Source of the DNA: Faucicola osloensis_C
Lineage (GTDB): Bacteria > Pseudomonadota > Gammaproteobacteria > Pseudomonadales > Moraxellaceae
DNA length: 64,000 nt
Direction of reading: 5' to 3'
Assembly: GCA_019353055.1 (NCBI GenBank)
Contig: JABAHL010000003.1
Location: 1-64,000, forward strand
The notes under the pieces were generated by a model that saw only the letters and a list, made by a program, of their open reading frames with translations, did no database searches and was not told the DNA's origin. How positions within the stretch are numbered: position 1 is the stretch's first letter; every line of letters starts with the position of its first letter. The position numbers and the translations under genes are program-made. This document shows, piece after piece, positions 54,472 through 63,952 of this stretch.

Positions 54472-54480
54472 AGCGGGCAT

Positions 54481-55260
54481 CCTTTATTCGCAGTTATAAC
54501 TTACCTGTGTTATCGCTATGCCAATATCCAAAATATCAAGCACGAACTTCACATCACTTGCAGGATTTGATGAATTACATAGCCTATCAAAAAACAGGTA
54601 AATCGAAGATAAGGAATAGCTAGCGTACTTTGGATTATTCACAGAATAGATAGTTATTAGCCGCAAACCTAATCGTATCTAACAATTAAAAACTAATAAA
54701 TTACAAACTAATAATCGACAAAAAGCCACCCACAACTTACTTTTTAATTTTGTTAAGTCACAAAGCTAAAAAGTAAATTATGTTTAGCAAAGATTAATAA
54801 TACAAAGCTAGCCACCAGTAAAATTTTTATAATTATAAGAGTCTTTGATTACAAATACAAACAAAAACAGAAAAAAAACCATCTTTTATCAAACCACTGT
54901 AGCACACCCTTAAAATTCAGAAATAATTTGATAAGATTCAGGGTTTTGAGACTCATCCATCTAGATATTTAACCCTATTAAGGGGCGATAGAATGTCGAA
55001 AGCATAGAGTATAGTTTTAGTTAACTCCTGTTAATTATAACTAACTGTTTGTACGCGTAAGGCGTAAATTTACTTTCATTTTTGGCAAAAATACTGTTAA
55101 TATAGATATGTTTTAGTTTTGGGTTTTCGCTATTTTTTCGCTATTAATAAAGTCGCCCTGCACGTTTCTGTGTGGCTGGGCAGCCACCTATCCTTGTCAT
55201 TGCGCCAATGCATTTGAGCAAGTATAGGTCTTCTTTTTTTTATACGTCTGAGAGGATTTT
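54481..55260. promoter_or_regulatory. Divergent regulatory region between sdhC and gltA
   Basis: This 780-base AT-rich region holds both promoters of the TCA cluster. The best minus-strand candidate is TTGTAT (54855-54860), 17 bases, TATAAT (54832-54837), giving a leader of about 350 bases before sdhC. The gltA side includes a small GC-rich hairpin (GGCTGGGCAGCC, about 55173-55184) upstream of GAGAGGA, and no clear promoter. No CRP or other operator is recognised by eye. Confidence 0.45.
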
Positions 55261-56547
55261 ATGTCAGAGAAAGACAATATTGCAACCTTGCACGTCAATG
55301 GCCAGGACTATGAGCTTCCTATCATTGAAGGAACATTAGGCGATCCTGTACTCGATATTAAGGCCGTACCCCAAGCTGGTTTTTGGACATACGATCCAGG
55401 TTTCATGTCAACCGCTTCCACTGAATCAAAAATCACCTTCATTGATGGTGACAAAGGTATCTTATTACACCGTGGTTACCCAATTGACCAATTAGCTGAT
55501 AAAGCCGAATACTTAGAAGTTGCGTATGCACTCATTCATGGTGAATTACCCAATGCTGAGCAAAAAGCTGACTTCTATGAAAAAGTTCGTAAACATTCAA
55601 TGGTGAATGACCAATTACGTCGTTTCTTTGAAGGTTTCCGCCGTGACGCTCATCCAATGGCGATTATGGTCGGTGTGATGGGTGCGTTATCTGCGTTCTA
55701 CCACAACAATCTTGATGTGAGCAAACAAGACCATCGTGAAATCACTGCGATTCGTTTGATTGCTAAAGTCCCTACTATCGCCGCAATGTGCTATAAATAT
55801 AGCAATGGTCAACCATTCATGTATCCGCGTAATGATTTAAACTACGCTGAAAACTTCTTACACATGATGTTTGCAACCCCAGCAGATGTCAACTATAAAG
55901 TCAATCCAATCCTTGCAAAAGCGATGGACAAAATCTTTACCTTACATGCTGACCACGAACAAAATGCCTCTACCTCAACTGTACGTCTAGCAGGTTCTAC
56001 GGGCGCTAACCCATACGCTTGTATCGCGGCAGGTATCGCGGCTCTTTGGGGACCTGCACATGGTGGTGCCAACGAAGCTGTACTTAAAATGCTTGATGAA
56101 ATCGGCAGCGTAGACAACGTTGATGAATTCATGGAAAAAGTAAAACGTAAAGAAGTGAAATTAATGGGCTTTGGTCACCGTGTTTATAAAAACTTTGACC
56201 CACGCGCCAAAGTGATGAAAGAAACTTGTGACGAAGTATTGGGCGAGCTTGGCATCAAAGATCCACAACTTGAACTTGCGATGAGACTTGAACAAATCGC
56301 CTTGAATGACCCGTACTTTAAAGAGCGTAACCTATATCCAAATGTTGACTTCTACTCAGGTATCATCCTAAAAGCCATCGGTATTCCAACCTCTATGTTT
56401 ACCGTAATCTTTGCTTTAGCACGTACTTCTGGTTGGATCAGCCACTGGTTAGAAATGCACTCTGCACCTTACAAAATCGGTCGTCCACGTCAGTTATATA
56501 CTGGCTACACACAACGTGATTTTGTATCAGTTGAAGATCGTAAATAA
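55261..56547 (+). CDS. gltA: Citrate synthase
   Basis: Condenses acetyl-CoA and oxaloacetate. The 428-residue length is that of the hexameric NADH-inhibited Gram-negative type. LHADHEQNASTSTVRLAGSTGANPY carries a catalytic His, GHRVYKNFDPRAKVMK the second, and an Asp lies in the VDFYSG segment. Start ATG follows GAGAGGA. Divergent from sdhCDAB, as in Acinetobacter and Psychrobacter. Confidence 0.97.
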   Translation: MSEKDNIATLHVNGQDYELPIIEGTLGDPVLDIKAVPQAGFWTYDPGFMSTASTESKITFIDGDKGILLHRGYPIDQLADKAEYLEVAYALIHGELPNAEQKADFYEKVRKHSMVNDQLRRFFEGFRRDAHPMAIMVGVMGALSAFYHNNLDVSKQDHREITAIRLIAKVPTIAAMCYKYSNGQPFMYPRNDLNYAENFLHMMFATPADVNYKVNPILAKAMDKIFTLHADHEQNASTSTVRLAGSTGANPYACIAAGIAALWGPAHGGANEAVLKMLDEIGSVDNVDEFMEKVKRKEVKLMGFGHRVYKNFDPRAKVMKETCDEVLGELGIKDPQLELAMRLEQIALNDPYFKERNLYPNVDFYSGIILKAIGIPTSMFTVIFALARTSGWISHWLEMHSAPYKIGRPRQLYTGYTQRDFVSVEDRK

Positions 56548-56577
56548 TTTATATTATCTGATTTTTGTGGTTATCAA

Positions 56578-56604
56578 ACGGATTGCATGGCAGTCCGTTT
56601 TTTT
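56578..56604 (+). terminator. Terminator of gltA
   Basis: ACGGATTGC (56578-56586) pairs with GCAGTCCGT (56590-56598, one G-U) around ATG, then T7. Confidence 0.88.
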
Positions 56605-56756
56605 GCTCAAAAAACTTGAAAGGCTAAAATTTTACTTTATTTTACAATGACATATATGCTCACAATTTGCTAATATTTTTGTCGGTTACAGAATTGACTA
56701 GAGATATCTTTTCACGCATATTAAATGAACTTTATTCTATTAATAGCGAGTGATCT

Positions 56757-57527
56757 ATGCGTCTAGTTCCTCATGCTTCACTTTATTTAATGACAGGTCT
56801 GGCAATGGCTAGTGTCGTCGTTGTCACAGGCTGTAGCAAAAATCCTGAAGCCGAAATTTCGCCAACCTCTGTTCCCACCAGTGCGGAAGTAAGTAATAAT
56901 CAAGTAAGGAATGATGAAAAGCTCGGTACTAAATGGGGCGATGAAGTTGAGTCAAAAACCACTGGGGTGGATATTACGCGTATGACTACTGAGCCGATTG
57001 AAGAAGTCCAAGTGCATTATGCCAACAAAGATTTTAAAGGCAAATCATTAAATGATATCTCAATGCAAGCAGGACAAATTAAGTTTACCATTGAAAGTGA
57101 TAGTGGTGAGCGTTTGCCTTTATATCGTGCCGGTCAAAGCTATTATGTAGCAGGTAAAGCAGGACAAAGTTATCAACTACATTATCATAATAGTAGTGAT
57201 AAAACTTATGAAATTGTTGCCAGTGTGGATGGCATCGATGTATTAGACGGTAGTAGTGCTTCACGCAGTAACTCAGGTTATGTACTACCCCCACATGATG
57301 ATTTGACGATTGAAGGCTTTCGCAAAAGTGAGGATGCAGTAGCGTCTTTTACCTTTAGCACACCAAAAGACAGCTACGCCAATCATAACGCTCAAGGTTC
57401 AATTGATAATACCGGCGTTATTGGAACAGTCGTGTATGAAATTGAGCCTATTGATTTGCCAAAACCAAAGAAAACTTTTGCGCCAGAACCGACGGCCAAA
57501 CCCAATGCGTTTCCAGCTGATAAATAA
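56757..57527 (+). CDS. Predicted outer-surface or periplasmic lipoprotein
   Basis: Function not recognised. Residues 1-25 are a lipoprotein signal peptide with the lipobox VVTGC, making Cys26 the lipidated residue. The mature protein of about 230 residues is rich in Ser, Asp and Gly with beta-sheet character (QSYYVAGKAGQSYQLHYHN, SFTFSTPKDSYANHNAQGS) and ends in a Pro/Lys-rich tail. Monocistronic, between gltA and nfuA. A structural or binding role in the envelope is possible but not shown. Confidence 0.75.
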   Translation: MRLVPHASLYLMTGLAMASVVVVTGCSKNPEAEISPTSVPTSAEVSNNQVRNDEKLGTKWGDEVESKTTGVDITRMTTEPIEEVQVHYANKDFKGKSLNDISMQAGQIKFTIESDSGERLPLYRAGQSYYVAGKAGQSYQLHYHNSSDKTYEIVASVDGIDVLDGSSASRSNSGYVLPPHDDLTIEGFRKSEDAVASFTFSTPKDSYANHNAQGSIDNTGVIGTVVYEIEPIDLPKPKKTFAPEPTAKPNAFPADK

Positions 57528-57551
57528 TAAACTGATAAATAATAAAAAAGA

Positions 57552-57580
57552 AACCCCAATATCTCATTGGGGTTTTTCTT
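57552..57580. terminator. Terminator between the lipoprotein gene and nfuA
   Basis: AACCCCAAT (57552-57560) / ATTGGGGTT (57566-57574) with flanking A and T runs; the two genes converge here, so it can serve both. Confidence 0.9.
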
Positions 57581-57599
57581 ATCTATGATAGATAACAAA

Positions 57600-58217
57600 T
57601 TATTTATAAAACGCATTGGCAGTATAAGTATGGTCAGTCTCATCAATCACTTGGGTCAATTCTGGTATTTGCTGTTTTAGCGAGACTTCAACCCCTTGTT
57701 TTAGCGTCATATCAACTGCAGAGCAGCCTTGACAGCCGCCGCCAAATTTGAGCACGGCGGTGATACCAACGCCTTCTTCATGTACCAAATCCACCAATTG
57801 CACGTTACCCCCATGCGCCGCTAGATTTGGATTGATTTCTGAAGACAACACGTAATTGATACGCTCCTCTAGGCTCGCATTTTCACCCAATTTTGGCACT
57901 TTTGAGTTGGGCGCACGAAATGTCAATTGCCCACCAAAACGGTCTTTATTGTAATCAATCACCGCATCTTCAAGATAAGGAATAGACGGGGTATCTATAT
58001 AAGCGGTGAATGTCTCATAATCCAATTTTAAATCGTCAGGATTGTGTTCATTTGGCTGGCTATATGACATACAGCATTCTGCTCGCGGCGTGCCTGGATG
58101 TTCAACAAAAATACGTACGCCGATGCCGTCAGTATTTTGTTTTGCCAACAACTCAGTCAGATAACCTTGCGCTGAATCGGTAATTTTGATATTTGTGGTT
58201 TTTTCTGTATCGCTCAT
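57600..58217 (-). CDS. nfuA: Iron-sulfur biogenesis protein NfuA
   Basis: Carrier that delivers [4Fe-4S] clusters to target proteins. Residues 1-100 are an A-type-like HesB domain without its cysteines, and the last 90 are the NifU C-terminal domain with the cluster-binding pair in GGGCQGCSAVDMTLKQGVE. The 205-residue length is typical. The start follows AGGGTGAC. Its presence near the TCA cluster may matter for aconitase and succinate dehydrogenase clusters, but that is inference. Confidence 0.92.
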   Translation of the reverse strand: MSDTEKTTNIKITDSAQGYLTELLAKQNTDGIGVRIFVEHPGTPRAECCMSYSQPNEHNPDDLKLDYETFTAYIDTPSIPYLEDAVIDYNKDRFGGQLTFRAPNSKVPKLGENASLEERINYVLSSEINPNLAAHGGNVQLVDLVHEEGVGITAVLKFGGGCQGCSAVDMTLKQGVEVSLKQQIPELTQVIDETDHTYTANAFYK

Positions 58218-58501
58218 ATGTCACCCTAGCTTGTCATCAATTTTTACCCATATTTTAGCATAAACTTGAGTAATTTACTCGGATTTTATTGGGGGTGGTT
58301 TTTTGGCTTATCAAGGGTCGTCACAATATTTTTTAGCTAAGCTAAAACTTGAATCTAGTCATTATCTTTAACCAAAAATAACTTGGCATTGGTTGAAAGT
58401 TTAGGCAAGATAGTTAAAAAAACATGCTTTATCACTGAACTTTATCACCAAAACGCTATTGGATAGACCGAGGGCGTTATCATTCGCAAGGAGTTTGCGT
58501 C

Positions 58502-59605
58502 ATGCCAAATAAAACGACTGACACTATCACGGTTACTAAAAACGACGTTACCGAAGATAAAGGGCGTTTTAGCACACCCAAAAATAAAAAAGGTTATCAA
58601 TATGATTATTTGGTATTTATCGGGCGTTTTCAGCCGTTTCATTTAGGTCATAAATCGGTTGTCGATGAAGCATTAAAGCTTGCTGAAAATGTGATTATGC
58701 TCATTGGCTCTGCTAATTTGCCAAGTAGTATCCGCAATAGCTTTAGTGTCGAAGCACGTAGCCAAATGATTTTGGGCGCCTTTGACAAAAAAGATGCCAA
58801 ACGCATCCATTGTGTCGGTTTGGATGATGCCTTATACAATGACACAAAATGGCTTCAATACGTGCAGCAGTGTGTGAAGTCGGTTACCGGCGATTTAAAC
58901 GCCAATATTGGTCTAATTGGACATTCAAAAGACAGCTCATCATATTACTTGTCACTTTTTCCAAATTGGCAGTCGGTGGCAGTGCCCAATTTTCATGAGT
59001 TGTCTGCCACGCCAATTCGCGAAGGCTTTTTGCTGGGTGCCGATCCGCTAACCGATACGGTACCGCAATCGACAACCGATGTCATGAAGGCATTTAAAAA
59101 GACCGAAGCATTCAAACGCCTACACGAAGAGGCTGGCTTCATCGATAAATACAAAAAACAATGGGAATCAAGCCCGTACCCGCCCACCTTTATGACGGTT
59201 GATGCCGTGGTCATTCAATCAGGACACATCTTATTGGTGGAGCGTCGTGGTATGCCAGGTCAAGGGCTATGGGCATTGCCTGGTGGCTTTATCGACCCTA
59301 AAGAGACGCTATTTGACGCCTGTATTCGTGAGCTACGTGAGGAGACACGGTTAAAAGTGCCTGAAGCGGTTCTGCGCGGCTCGCGCCATAGTCAACACAC
59401 CTTTGATGACCCGTATCGCTCCGCTCGTGGTCGTACCATCACCCAAGCGTTTTACTTTGTGCTCAAAAACGACCCCAAAGGCTTACCATCGGTGAAAGGT
59501 GGCGATGATGCCAAAAAAGCGTTTTGGCTACCCTTAGCTGAATTAAAAGCCGATAAACTGTTTGAAGACCATTATGCCATTATTTGTAAAATGGTAGGTC
59601 TCTGA
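58502..59605 (+). CDS. Bifunctional NMN adenylyltransferase / Nudix hydrolase (NadM-Nudix)
   Basis: Residues about 30-190 form a NadM-type adenylyltransferase (IGRFQPFHLGHKSVVDEA, with the HxGH-like ATP motif; LSATPIREG), making NAD from NMN. Residues about 225-355 are a Nudix domain whose box reads GGFIDPKETLFDACIRELREE plus T-R-L, so the usual glycine before the last hydrophobic residue is Arg. The Nudix half of homologues hydrolyses ADP-ribose. The ATG follows AAGGAG. It is 69 bases upstream of nadV, so the two form a nicotinamide-to-NAD operon. Confidence 0.93.
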   Translation: MPNKTTDTITVTKNDVTEDKGRFSTPKNKKGYQYDYLVFIGRFQPFHLGHKSVVDEALKLAENVIMLIGSANLPSSIRNSFSVEARSQMILGAFDKKDAKRIHCVGLDDALYNDTKWLQYVQQCVKSVTGDLNANIGLIGHSKDSSSYYLSLFPNWQSVAVPNFHELSATPIREGFLLGADPLTDTVPQSTTDVMKAFKKTEAFKRLHEEAGFIDKYKKQWESSPYPPTFMTVDAVVIQSGHILLVERRGMPGQGLWALPGGFIDPKETLFDACIRELREETRLKVPEAVLRGSRHSQHTFDDPYRSARGRTITQAFYFVLKNDPKGLPSVKGGDDAKKAFWLPLAELKADKLFEDHYAIICKMVGL

Positions 59606-59674
59606 TTTTTTCCTGCCAAACTGATAGACGGTTTGGTTTTAACCTGCGCAAGCAATCACCAGAGGAGTTCTGTG

Positions 59675-61081
59675 ATGTTTAGTCAAAATTTTGACAATTT
59701 TATTTTAAATACCGATAGCTATAAGACGTCGCATTGGCTGCAGTACCCGCCAAATACCGAGTACGTATCTAGCTATATTGAAGCGCGTGGCGGCAACAGC
59801 AACTTTGAAAATGTGCTATTTTTTGGTCTACAAGCTTTTTTAAAACAGTATCTTACCAAACCCATTACTCATGCTCATATAGATGAAGCCAAAGTGCTAC
59901 TTGCTGCTCATGGCGTACCGTTTAATGAAGCAGGCTGGCGACAATTAGTCGCCAAACATGGCGGTCTATTGCCGCTGCGCATTCAAGCGATACCCGAAGG
60001 CATGGTGGTACCAACGGGTCAAGTATTGTGTCAGGTGGTGAATACCGACCCTGAGTTTTACTGGTTGACGAGCTATATCGAAACCACGCTATTGCGCGCT
60101 ATTTGGTATCCTAGCACTGTGGCAAGCCTTTCTTATTATTGTAAGCAAATCATCAAAGCAGGCTTGGAAAAATCGGCTGATAACTTAAATAATCTACCGT
60201 TTAAATTGCATGATTTTGGCGCCCGTGGGGTATCTAGCCTTGAATCGGCTGCGCTTGGCGCTCTTGCGCACTTGGTTAACTTTTCCGGTACGGATACCTT
60301 AAGCGCGATTGTGGCTGCCAATCGTTGGTATGGTATGCAAAATGACATGACGGCTTTTTCCATTCCCGCAGCAGAGCATAGCACCATGACCACTTGGGGT
60401 CGTGAGCATGAAGCGGATGCCTATGGCAATATGATTGCCAAATTTGGCGGTGAAGGCAAAACTTTTGCGGTGGTGAGTGATAGCTACGACTTATGGAATG
60501 CCATTGATAATATTTGGGGTGGTGAGCTAAAAGAAAAAGTGGCGCAAACAGGCGGCACGTTGGTCATTCGCCCTGACAGTGGCGATCCGATTAAAGTGGT
60601 GCGTGAAGCCTTACAGCGCCTTGCAGCAAAATTTGGCACCACCACCAACTCAAAAGGCTACAAATTACTGCCAAGCTATGTGCGACTCATCCAAGGGGAT
60701 GGTATTAATCCCACCAGCATGGGTAAAATAATTGATGCGGTAATTAAAGCCGGATTTAGTAGTGACAATATCACCTTTGGGATGGGTGGCGGGCTACTGC
60801 AACAAGTCAACCGCGATACTTTGAATTTTGCCATGAAGACTAGCAGCGCACGGGTAGACGGTTTTTGGCGAGACGTGTATAAAGACCCGATTACCAGTGT
60901 GAGCAAACGCAGCAAACGCGGGCGTTTAGCCTTGGTCAAACATCAGGGTAGTTATATGACCCTGCGTGAAGATGAGCTTGCCGAGCAAAATAATTTGTTG
61001 CAAGATGTATTTTTGAACGGTGATTTATTAGTTGATGATACGCTAACCGCGATTCGTCAACGCTCATCCATAAAATCATAA
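59675..61081 (+). CDS. nadV: Nicotinamide phosphoribosyltransferase
   Basis: Makes NMN from nicotinamide and PRPP, the first step of the non-deamidating NAD salvage route. The 468-residue protein has NTDSYKTSHWLQYP, the HDFGARGVSSLESAALG phosphate-binding block and RPDSGDP, matching the NAMPT/NadV family. An in-frame ATG-like start 14 codons upstream is rejected because AGAGGAG precedes the ATG at 59675. Pairs with NadM-Nudix. Confidence 0.94.
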   Translation: MFSQNFDNFILNTDSYKTSHWLQYPPNTEYVSSYIEARGGNSNFENVLFFGLQAFLKQYLTKPITHAHIDEAKVLLAAHGVPFNEAGWRQLVAKHGGLLPLRIQAIPEGMVVPTGQVLCQVVNTDPEFYWLTSYIETTLLRAIWYPSTVASLSYYCKQIIKAGLEKSADNLNNLPFKLHDFGARGVSSLESAALGALAHLVNFSGTDTLSAIVAANRWYGMQNDMTAFSIPAAEHSTMTTWGREHEADAYGNMIAKFGGEGKTFAVVSDSYDLWNAIDNIWGGELKEKVAQTGGTLVIRPDSGDPIKVVREALQRLAAKFGTTTNSKGYKLLPSYVRLIQGDGINPTSMGKIIDAVIKAGFSSDNITFGMGGGLLQQVNRDTLNFAMKTSSARVDGFWRDVYKDPITSVSKRSKRGRLALVKHQGSYMTLREDELAEQNNLLQDVFLNGDLLVDDTLTAIRQRSSIKS

Positions 61082-61103
61082 TTGAACTTGTCGCAATCTC
61101 AAC

Positions 61104-61128
61104 AGCCGTCTTAATCAGACGGCTCTTT
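61104..61128 (+). terminator. Terminator of the nadM-nadV operon
   Basis: AGCCGTCT (61104-61111) / AGACGGCT (61117-61124) with a five-base loop; the tail CTTTAT is only modestly T-rich. Confidence 0.7.
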
Positions 61129-61138
61129 ATCGTTAAAG

Positions 61139-61747
61139 CTAATTAACCCCTGCCATTGCCAAATATTTTTGATGCAACTGTTCAAGTTTTAAATACAAAT
61201 CGTCTAAGCTACCATTGTTGTCGACAATGTCATCGGCTTGTCTGAGCCTATCATGACGCGACAGTTGATTCGCCATGATATTTTGAATACGTTCAGGTGT
61301 TTGACCATCACGTTGACTGGCGCGCTCAATCTGCAAGGATTCATGACTATCAACCACCAATACTCGCTCACACAGATTGGCTAACCCTGCTTCGGATGCT
61401 TCTAACAGTAAGGGTGCTACCAAAATTACATAGGGCGACTGGGCAGTTGCTAGTAATTCTTTGGCACGGCTGCGAATGGCAGGATGGGTAATTTGTTCCA
61501 AATCCATTAACGCTTGCGCACTGCCAAATATATGCTCTCGCATGGCACGGCGATTAAGCTCGCCTGCCTCATCAATCACCCAGTCACCAAATTTGGCGAC
61601 AATTTTTTTTAGCGTTGGCGAATCTTTGGCAACGACTTCACGTGCCAATACATCTGCATCAATAATGACGATTCCATGCTCAGCAAACCAACGGCTCACT
61701 TGTGATTTACCACTACCGATGCCACCTGTAAGCCCCACTACCAACAT
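61139..61747 (-). CDS. coaE: Dephospho-CoA kinase
   Basis: Last step of coenzyme A synthesis. The P-loop GLTGGIGSGKSQVSRWF opens the 202-residue protein; VIDADVLAREVV and the C-terminal DDIVDNNGSLDDL are family blocks. A longer frame exists upstream, but AGGAGGGG lies right before the ATG at 61747. It ends the pilB-pilC-pilD-coaE order common in gammaproteobacteria. Confidence 0.95.
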   Translation of the reverse strand: MLVVGLTGGIGSGKSQVSRWFAEHGIVIIDADVLAREVVAKDSPTLKKIVAKFGDWVIDEAGELNRRAMREHIFGSAQALMDLEQITHPAIRSRAKELLATAQSPYVILVAPLLLEASEAGLANLCERVLVVDSHESLQIERASQRDGQTPERIQNIMANQLSRHDRLRQADDIVDNNGSLDDLYLKLEQLHQKYLAMAGVN

Positions 61748-61791
61748 CGCAACCCCTCCTTGATTCACACATAATTGACCCATAAATGACG

Positions 61792-62667
61792 TCATGACAT
61801 TTTGCCTAGATACCACGACATTATTGATTGCCCATACAAAAATGCTATCATGCCGGCAATCGCGATATAAGGTCCAAAAGCAAAAGGTTTGCTTTCACCT
61901 GAGCGCTTCATCAATATCACACCCACAATCGAGCCGACAAACGCAGATAAAAGCACAATTAACGGTAGCATCAAAGGCCCTAGCCAAGCCCCCAAAGCCG
62001 CTAATAATTTAAAATCGCCATACCCCATCCCGTGCTTGCCCGTAATCAGCAAAAACAGTTGGTAGACAATCCACAAGCATAAAAACCCAAACACATAGCC
62101 AAAAATAGCCGCTGTGGGACTGACAAACAAGCTAAAGGCGTTGACGAATAATCCTAATCCCGCTAATGGCAATGTAAATCGGTCAGGCAACAACTGGGTA
62201 TCAAAATCAATGCCTGTCAAAGCGACTAATGTCCATGTGAGTGCTAATCCTGCCAGCGCTTGCCAAGTAACACCAAATTTCATCACCACCAGCACAGACA
62301 AAATAGCGGTGATGATTTCTACAAGCGGATAACGATAACTAATGGCGTGATGACACTGACTACATTTCCCTTTTAGCAGTAGCCAGCTAATAACAGGCAT
62401 ATTTTCAAACCAACGTATTGAGTGCCCACAATGCGGGCAACGAGAAGCAGGACGGCTTAAGGTCATGGATTCATGATTGTCAATAACGGTTTCTGGATGA
62501 AGCAATAGCTGGCATTCGTTCTTCCACTGCTGCTCCATCATTAACGGCGTGCGATAAATCACCACATTGAGAAAACTGCCCACGCATAATCCCAATAAAG
62601 CTACGATAATCAACGTCAGCCATTGTGACTGTTGTAACAACAAAATAAAATCTGAAAAAATCCCCAT
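61792..62667 (-). CDS. pilD: Prepilin leader peptidase / N-methyltransferase
   Basis: Inner-membrane aspartic protease that cleaves and methylates type IV prepilins. The 291-residue protein has the cytoplasmic zinc loop (CPHCGHSIRWFENMPV, CSQCHHAI), about eight transmembrane segments, and the two catalytic Asp regions GIDFDTQLLPDRFT and GYGDFKLLAALGAW. It starts six bases after pilC ends, in the standard pil order. Confidence 0.96.
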   Translation of the reverse strand: MGIFSDFILLLQQSQWLTLIIVALLGLCVGSFLNVVIYRTPLMMEQQWKNECQLLLHPETVIDNHESMTLSRPASRCPHCGHSIRWFENMPVISWLLLKGKCSQCHHAISYRYPLVEIITAILSVLVVMKFGVTWQALAGLALTWTLVALTGIDFDTQLLPDRFTLPLAGLGLFVNAFSLFVSPTAAIFGYVFGFLCLWIVYQLFLLITGKHGMGYGDFKLLAALGAWLGPLMLPLIVLLSAFVGSIVGVILMKRSGESKPFAFGPYIAIAGMIAFLYGQSIMSWYLGKMS

Positions 62668-62672
62668 CGTAT

Positions 62673-63896
62673 TTAGCCCACCACCGAGCCCATTTGGAAA
62701 ATTGGTAGATACATGGCAATCACCAGACCCCCTACCAGCACCCCCAAAATAGCCATAATCATCGGTTCCATCAGACTTGTTAACCCGTCTACGGCGTTAT
62801 CCACTTCGTTTTCATAATAAGTCGCCACTTTATCAAGCATCTCCTCTAGACTACCTGACTCCTCACCAATACCAACCATTTGGATAGCCATACTGGGAAA
62901 AAGATTGGTAGAACGCATCGAAAACTGCAGCTGTTGACCCGTCGCAACATCGCCTTTAATTTTTTGCGTGGCATTATAAAATACCACATTGTTGGTTGCC
63001 CCAGCGGTTGAATCTAACGCATCAATCAGCGGCACACCTGCGGCAAAAGTGGTAGATAAAGTGCGGGAAAAACGGGCAACCACCGCTTGATAAGCAATAT
63101 TGCCAAAGATTGGTAATTTTAAGGTAAGTCGGTCTAAAAAGTCATTAAAGGGCTTGCTACGTTTTTTAGCTTCAGAAAAGCCAACCACAGCGCCTGCAAT
63201 GCTAAATAGCAATAACCACCACCATTTTTGCATCCACTCCGACATACTGACTACCATTCGGGTAAACGCGGGTAACTCTGCGCCAAATGAATTGAATAAA
63301 TCAGCAAACACCGGTACTACTTTGACCAGCAAAATAATGGTAACGATAATCGCAACCACGATAACCGCAATCGGGTATTTCAAAGCTTTTTTAATTTTTG
63401 CTTTTAGTAGCTCACTTTTTTCTTTATACGTCGCGACACGCTCAAGCATGGTTTCCAGCGCACCTGATTGCTCACCTGCCTCTACTAATGAACAAAACAG
63501 GTCATCAAAATATCTAGAATGTTTGCGCAGCGCTGCAGCAAAGGTGCTCCCTGATTCCACTTCTGACTTGACACTAAGCACCAACTCTTTCATTGACGGG
63601 TTATCGAGCGCATCTGCAACAATTTCAAACGACTGTGTAAGCGGTACACCCGCTTTCATCATCGTAGCCAACTGCCGCACAAAGATAGCAATATCAATTG
63701 CCTTGATGCTTTTTTTCATTTGAAAAATAGGCTTGGGTTTTTTCTTAATCGTCTTGACTTTGATGCCTTGCTTGCGTAGTTGCGCTTTTGCCAGCTCAAT
63801 ATTGCGGCTGGTGGTTTCGCCTTTGACTTTTTCGCCACGGCGATTGACCCCATCATAGACAAAGTCTAATAACATTTCTGTTTGGACTTTTGCCAT
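62673..63896 (-). CDS. pilC: Type IV pilus inner-membrane platform protein PilC
   Basis: Polytopic protein that anchors the PilB ATPase. Two T2SF repeats are visible: the first with FVRQLATMMKAGVPLTQSFEI and the second with FSRTLSTTFAAGVPLIDALD; three transmembrane helices, the last near the C-terminus (MAILGVLVGGLVIAMYLPIF). The 407-residue length is normal. The ATG follows AAGGGG. Upstream of pilD, downstream of pilB. Confidence 0.96.
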   Translation of the reverse strand: MAKVQTEMLLDFVYDGVNRRGEKVKGETTSRNIELAKAQLRKQGIKVKTIKKKPKPIFQMKKSIKAIDIAIFVRQLATMMKAGVPLTQSFEIVADALDNPSMKELVLSVKSEVESGSTFAAALRKHSRYFDDLFCSLVEAGEQSGALETMLERVATYKEKSELLKAKIKKALKYPIAVIVVAIIVTIILLVKVVPVFADLFNSFGAELPAFTRMVVSMSEWMQKWWWLLLFSIAGAVVGFSEAKKRSKPFNDFLDRLTLKLPIFGNIAYQAVVARFSRTLSTTFAAGVPLIDALDSTAGATNNVVFYNATQKIKGDVATGQQLQFSMRSTNLFPSMAIQMVGIGEESGSLEEMLDKVATYYENEVDNAVDGLTSLMEPMIMAILGVLVGGLVIAMYLPIFQMGSVVG

Positions 63897-63952
63897 ACCT
63901 TTAACCCCTTAATATCTCAACTAATCTTCAATAAAGACGGATAAAAAACGCA

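Noticed and set aside
54484..54666. Small ORF of 60 codons upstream of sdhC
   Set aside because: It lies in AT-rich leader, has no recognisable domain, and no ribosome site; it ends at the sdhC ribosome site by chance.
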